DNA of 64,000 nucleotides. Origin: Acinetobacter pragensis. GTDB lineage: Bacteria; Pseudomonadota; Gammaproteobacteria; Pseudomonadales; Moraxellaceae. Position numbers and translations under genes: made by a program. Below are positions 60,345 to 64,000 of the stretch, piece after piece (the first letter of the stretch is position 1; every line of letters begins with the position of its first letter). Where the stretch lies: NCBI RefSeq assembly GCF_001605895.1, contig NZ_LUAW01000023.1, positions 1 through 64,000 of the forward strand. The letters run 5' to 3'. A model generated the notes under the pieces. It saw only the letters and a list, made by a program, of their open reading frames with translations, was not told the DNA's origin and ran no database searches.

Positions 60345-60809
60345 ATGCGTGGCAATCCAGAAGTCGTAGACTACTTAAATATGTTGATCGGTGGCGAACT
60401 GGCTGCTCGTGATCAATACCTGATTCATTCCCGTATGTATGAAGATTGGGGCCTGAATAAAATTTTTGAACGCATTGATCATGAGATGCAGGAAGAAGCA
60501 TCGCATGCCGATGCTTTAATACGCCGAGTATTGTTCCTTGAAGGCACACCCAATATGAACCGTGATGATATTGTCACAGGTGAAGATGTCGTGACCTGCC
60601 TGAAAGCTGATTTGGCGCTCGAATATCATGTCCGTGAAAAGCTGGCGCAAGGCGTAAAGCTGTGTGAAGAAAAAGGCGATTACGTTACACGTGACATGCT
60701 TCGCCAGCAAATGAATGACACTGAAGAAGATCATACGTATTGGCTGGAAAAACAGCTCCGTTTGATTGAGCTGATTGGCCTGCAGAATTATATTCAATCT
60801 CAGATGTAA
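60345..60809 (+). CDS. bfr: bacterioferritin, non-haem type subunit
   Basis: 154 residues from the ATG in MRGNPEV, 9 nt after GGAG and in register with other bacterioferritins; an ATG five codons earlier overlaps that site. Ferroxidase residues are present: Glu18, Tyr25, Glu51, His54, Glu93, Glu127 and His130. The haem ligand Met52 of E. coli Bfr is Ala here. Homologues without this Met (for example Pseudomonas FtnA, formerly BfrA) form haem-free shells or mix with a haem-binding partner. It stores iron in 24-mers. Confidence 0.93.
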   Translation: MRGNPEVVDYLNMLIGGELAARDQYLIHSRMYEDWGLNKIFERIDHEMQEEASHADALIRRVLFLEGTPNMNRDDIVTGEDVVTCLKADLALEYHVREKLAQGVKLCEEKGDYVTRDMLRQQMNDTEEDHTYWLEKQLRLIELIGLQNYIQSQM

Positions 60810-60864
60810 GATTTGCTTCATATTCCTTTTCTGAGTGAACAGATAAGGATGAAGTGAATTGGCA

Positions 60865-60903
60865 TAAAAAAAGCCTTTGGATAATTGTCCAAAGGCTTTT
60901 TTT
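60865..60903. terminator. bidirectional terminator between bfr and the peroxiredoxin gene
   Basis: AAAAAAAGCCTTTGGA / TCCAAAGGCTTTTTTT, perfect stem with A and T tracts. Confidence 0.9.
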
Positions 60904-60912
60904 ACAGCGCTG

Positions 60913-61485
60913 TTATTTTTGGCTTAACTTTTGGATATCCGCTAAAACTTGACCTGCATGGGTTTGGGTATCGACACTGCTGTAGTGGTAAACAATTGCG
61001 CCTTGAGGATCAATCAGAAAGGTTTCCCGTTTGGCTATTTTAGCAATGCCTAAATTGCGCACGATACCCAATTGATTGGCCAGCTGATAATGGCTGTCCG
61101 CTAAAATAGGAAACGGTAAGCCAAGCTTTTCAGAAAAACGCTGATGAGAGGCCACATCATCTAAACTCACCCCTAAAACCGCAGCATTGCTTTTCAAGAA
61201 CTGAGGGTAAAGCGCTTTGAATTGATTGGCTTCTTGCGTACAGCCGGGCGAATTGTCTTTCGGATAAAAATACAGCACCAGCCATTTGCCCCTGTACTGT
61301 TTTAATTCATGCCACTTACCGTTCTGATCCTGCAGTTTAAATGCCGGTGCAGGTTTGCCTATCCATTGCTTTTGTTCGCTATTGAATGAGGAAAGCACAG
61401 AGCCTTCTGCATGCGCCAAAGCTGTAAATGCGGAGCAAATAGAGGCGGCGAGTAAGACGGCATTCAATGGTTTTGAAATTTTCAT
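60913..61485 (-). CDS. exported peroxiredoxin, 1-Cys type
   Basis: 190 residues from the ATG in MKISKPLNAV; the frame stays open 14 codons further. A signal peptide (VLLAASICSAFTALAHA) places it in the periplasm. The AhpC/Bcp-like thioredoxin fold has FYPKDNSPGCTQEA with the peroxidatic Cys82. The resolving Cys five residues on in typical Bcp (CTxEAC) is Asn here, and no other Cys remains in the mature protein. It reduces peroxides using an unknown partner. Position opposite bfr fits an oxidative/iron stress theme. Confidence 0.88.
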   Translation of the reverse strand: MKISKPLNAVLLAASICSAFTALAHAEGSVLSSFNSEQKQWIGKPAPAFKLQDQNGKWHELKQYRGKWLVLYFYPKDNSPGCTQEANQFKALYPQFLKSNAAVLGVSLDDVASHQRFSEKLGLPFPILADSHYQLANQLGIVRNLGIAKIAKRETFLIDPQGAIVYHYSSVDTQTHAGQVLADIQKLSQK

Positions 61486-61847
61486 TGCCCGGACTTTCCT
61501 GAATAGGTTGTGTTTTGATATTAGCAAATTTCAGGACTGGGCAAGGAGGATTTGCATCAAATCAACTACAGATGGTTTTATGGTGCATAGAGATGCGAAG
61601 AATATTGATAAAGGATTTTAATGTGCTCAAGCATTTGTGATCGGTCTAATCTAGCAATGATTTTAGGTTCTTTCGCAGCGGATAGAATGTTATCTGGCTC
61701 ATGCGGTTTGGCTTTGAACAGTTGCGGATAGTATTGATGCGCAGCACAAATATCGGGCAGGATTCTATTTCTTTTGCAATGCAGCTGCATAACATTGGAT
61801 TTTCAGTTTTATACTAATTGAAATTTTTGCATATTCTAGAGTTATAA
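61486..61847. other. intergenic region, possible 70-codon minus-strand frame
   Basis: About 360 bp between divergent genes. A minus-strand frame at 61578-61790 encodes 70 residues of fairly balanced composition (MQLHCKRNRILPD...). I see no domain, signal peptide or clear ribosome binding site, so I do not call it a gene. Confidence 0.3.
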
Positions 61848-62579
61848 GTGAATCAACGAATTTTACTGATTACAGGCTGGGGCGGCGGCACCAGACTGCT
61901 GAATCCCTTAAAAGAAGCATTAACCCGGCAGGGGCATGCGGTTGAGCTGATCAATATTTTTAATGCACTGGATCAAGAAGTTTTACAGCAGCAGGCAGAG
62001 AAAGCCAGAAATTTTGATGTCATTACGGGCTGGTCTTTGGGCGGTCAACTGGCAGCATTATTGGCTGATCAAATTTATAAGCAATATGCCGAACAGAAAA
62101 TACTGATTACTTTAGCGTCCAATCCCTGTTTTGTGGCGAATGATGAATGGACTGAAGGCATGGATCAATCGGTATTCCAGAATTTTAAGAAGTCTTTTGA
62201 GCATGATGCAACAGCGACATTAAAAAAATTCGGTTTTATGGTGTGTCAAGGCGTGGCAACAATCAAAGAGGATTTTGCAGCATTGCAAAATTTGATTCAG
62301 CCGCAGAATTTAGAGACGCTTCGATCAGGGCTGAATTGTCTTGAACAGTTAAATACTGCAGGGATCTTAAAGAATTATGCGGGGCAGCAGTATCATCTCT
62401 TTGCACAGCAGGATTTCTTAGTTAGCTGCAAAGTCGAGCAAAATCTTCGAAATTTCGGCGTTAAGTTTTTAGAGACTGAGCTGATTGACGGCTCGCACGG
62501 CTTTCTGGTGTTTGAATCTGAAAGCATAAGTTGCAAAATCTGCCATTATTTAAAGAAAACTGCACAAACAAACGGATAA
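61848..62579 (+). CDS. BioH-like alpha/beta hydrolase
   Basis: 243 residues, GTG start with weak AGAG upstream. Alpha/beta hydrolase: LLITGWGGG oxyanion-region strand, nucleophile motif GWSLGGQ, and a C-terminal DGSHGFLV with the catalytic His. The G-W-S-L-G-G elbow and the place right before bioA and bioF suggest a pimeloyl-ACP methyl ester esterase acting late in pimelate synthesis. It is diverged from E. coli BioH, so BioG/BioJ-type alternatives are open. Confidence 0.75.
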   Translation: MNQRILLITGWGGGTRLLNPLKEALTRQGHAVELINIFNALDQEVLQQQAEKARNFDVITGWSLGGQLAALLADQIYKQYAEQKILITLASNPCFVANDEWTEGMDQSVFQNFKKSFEHDATATLKKFGFMVCQGVATIKEDFAALQNLIQPQNLETLRSGLNCLEQLNTAGILKNYAGQQYHLFAQQDFLVSCKVEQNLRNFGVKFLETELIDGSHGFLVFESESISCKICHYLKKTAQTNG

Positions 62580-62665
62580 CTGGTTCATCTCGCAATTTAT
62601 TTTTTCTTCCTGCGGGTTTAACATCGTGAAAAATTGACGTTGAAGCCTTGTGCATGGAGTTGGGG

Positions 62666-63958
62666 ATGACCGAATTAACCGATTTGCAGTTTGATCAGCA
62701 GCACCTTTGGCATCCCTATACCTCCATGACCCAGCCGCTGCCAGCTTTTAAAGTCAAAAAGGCCTATGGCGCCATTATTGAACTGGAAGACGGCCGTCAG
62801 CTGATTGACGGCATGTCATCGTGGTGGTGCGCTATTCATGGCTATAATCATCCTGAACTGAATCAGGCGGTAAGCGATCAACTGCAAAATATGTCCCATA
62901 TTATGTTTGGCGGATTTACCCATGATCCGGCCATTCAGCTGGGCAGGCTGCTGTTGGAAATTACCCCTCCCAGCCTGACTAAAATTTTCTATGCGGATTC
63001 TGGTTCCGTGGCGGTGGAAGTGGCTTTGAAAATGGCGGTGCAGTTTTGGCATGCACAAGGGCAGCCTCAGAAAACCAATTTTGTAACGCCGCGTTCCGGC
63101 TATCATGGCGATACATGGAATGCCATGTCAGTTTGTGACCCCGTTACCGGCATGCATCAGATTTTCGGTTCCAGCCTGCCGAATCGAATTTTTGTCCCTG
63201 CACCGCAAACAGGCTTTCATGAACCGTGGAATCAAAGCGATATCGCAGCGCTTGAAAATACCCTTGCGCAGCATCATTCGAGCATTGCGGGCCTTATCAT
63301 AGAGCCGATTGTGCAGGGCGCAGGCGGCATGCGTTTTTATCACCCTGAATATTTGCGTCAAGCTAAGCTGCTGTGCGAAAAATATCAGATACTGCTGATT
63401 TTTGATGAAATCGCGACAGGCTTTGGACGCACTGGCAAGCTGTTTGCATGGGAGCATGCCGCTGTGGAGCCTGATATTATGTGTATCGGCAAAGGGTTGA
63501 CCGGCGGCTATATGACGCTGTCGGCAACACTGGCCACGACTCAGGTGGCGGAAACCATCAGCCAAGGCGAGGCTGGGGTGTTTATGCATGGGCCGACTTT
63601 TATGGCGAATCCATTGGCTTGTGCGGTGGCGCTGAAAAGCACGCAATTATTGCTGTCGCAGGACTGGCAAGGCAACATTCAGCGTATTGAGCGTCAGCTG
63701 GAAGCCGCTTTATCGCCATTGGCAACGCTGGAACATGTGCAAAATGTACGCGTTTTGGGCGCTATTGGCGTGGTTGAGCTGAAATTCAATGTGAATATGA
63801 AAGCATTACAGCAGGAGTTTGTACAGCGCGGCATTTGGGTGCGCCCATTTGGTAAGCTGGTTTATGTGATGCCGCCGTACATTATTTCAGAACAAGAACT
63901 TAAAATACTGCTGGAACAGCTGGCTGAAGTGGTCAAAGATATGGAACAAGCCGCATGA
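62666..63958 (+). CDS. bioA: adenosylmethionine-8-amino-7-oxononanoate aminotransferase
   Basis: 430 residues from the ATG in MTELTDLQF, 6 nt after GGAG. PLP aminotransferase class [41 protein letters not shown], and the PLP lysine in [10 protein letters not shown]. It makes 7,8-diaminopelargonate from KAPA using SAM as amino donor. It overlaps bioF by 4 nt (ATGA). Confidence 0.95.
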   Translation: MTELTDLQFDQQHLWHPYTSMTQPLPAFKVKKAYGAIIELEDGRQLIDGMSSWWCAIHGYNHPELNQAVSDQLQNMSHIMFGGFTHDPAIQLGRLLLEITPPSLTKIFYADSGSVAVEVALKMAVQFWHAQGQPQKTNFVTPRSGYHGDTWNAMSVCDPVTGMHQIFGSSLPNRIFVPAPQTGFHEPWNQSDIAALENTLAQHHSSIAGLIIEPIVQGAGGMRFYHPEYLRQAKLLCEKYQILLIFDEIATGFGRTGKLFAWEHAAVEPDIMCIGKGLTGGYMTLSATLATTQVAETISQGEAGVFMHGPTFMANPLACAVALKSTQLLLSQDWQGNIQRIERQLEAALSPLATLEHVQNVRVLGAIGVVELKFNVNMKALQQEFVQRGIWVRPFGKLVYVMPPYIISEQELKILLEQLAEVVKDMEQAA

Positions 63959-64000
63959 ATATGGAATTGCTCAATCACTATGCGCAGCAGCTGGACAGCC
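63955..64000 (+). CDS. bioF: 8-amino-7-oxononanoate synthase, partial (cut by window end)
   Basis: Only 15 codons are present ([15 protein letters not shown]), starting at an ATGA overlap with the bioA stop. The gene order bioA-bioF and the short helical N-terminus suggest BioF, which makes KAPA from pimeloyl-ACP and alanine. The identity rests on context. Confidence 0.6.
   Translation, partial: MNMELLNHYAQQLDS

Overview
The window looks like a chromosomal segment of a member of Acinetobacter (Moraxellaceae). It is moderately AT-rich, and three things point there: a six-gene filABCDEF set, a bio cluster next to a non-haem bacterioferritin, and protein sequences close to Acinetobacter versions of HisD, ZipA, CopA/CopB and an ISNCY-type transposase. 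This assignment rests on remembered family resemblance; I ran no search. There are no CRISPR arrays, tRNAs or prophage genes. One complete insertion sequence is present.

Layout. 1-300: the tail of an rRNA operon (23S-5S spacer, 5S rRNA, terminator). 535-7700: rpoN, hpf, ibaG, murA, hisG, hisD and hisC, with a striking stem-loop before hisD and a REP-like repeat before hisC. 7762-9102: pabB on the minus strand. 9357-17747: the fil operon, encoding an exported Gly/Ala-rich protein, a C39-like cysteine peptidase, two outer-membrane barrels, a periplasmic protein and a large lipoprotein. 17844-28751: mostly housekeeping genes (two Nudix hydrolases, gamma-carbonic anhydrase, tsaB, uppP, rsmJ, a membrane C13 peptidase, S-formylglutathione hydrolase, a YjgN/M48 pair, DUF2218, rpe). 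28779-28838: a 12-bp tandem array resembling DnaA boxes. 29211-32798: a copper-resistance operon (small Cys/His/Met protein, copA, small His/Met protein, copB). 33138-33885: two tandem guanidinium exporters behind a probable guanidine-II riboswitch. Then come ogt, a NERD protein and a dus gene.

37011-42609 holds a chaperone-usher fimbrial operon (pilin, chaperone, usher, tip adhesin), preceded by a miniature pilin-like protein. 42719-55628 is core cell biology: a Nudix hydrolase, ypjD and ffh, coaX and birA, a TauE/SafE permease, a GntR regulator, smc, zipA and ligA. After a reductase gene comes the IS (about 57180-58661), then rlmF, bfr, an exported 1-Cys peroxiredoxin and the start of a biotin cluster (BioH-like esterase, bioA, bioF cut by the window end).

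Working together: the fil and fimbrial operons are two separate surface-fibre or secretion candidates. The fil set has parts that match the logic of the Pseudomonas Fap functional-amyloid system: exported subunit, C39-like protease, barrel with an N-terminal extension. It is the best candidate here for a poorly described system. The copper operon shows internal duplication, with CopA, the small protein and CopB sharing near-identical overlapping gene junctions.
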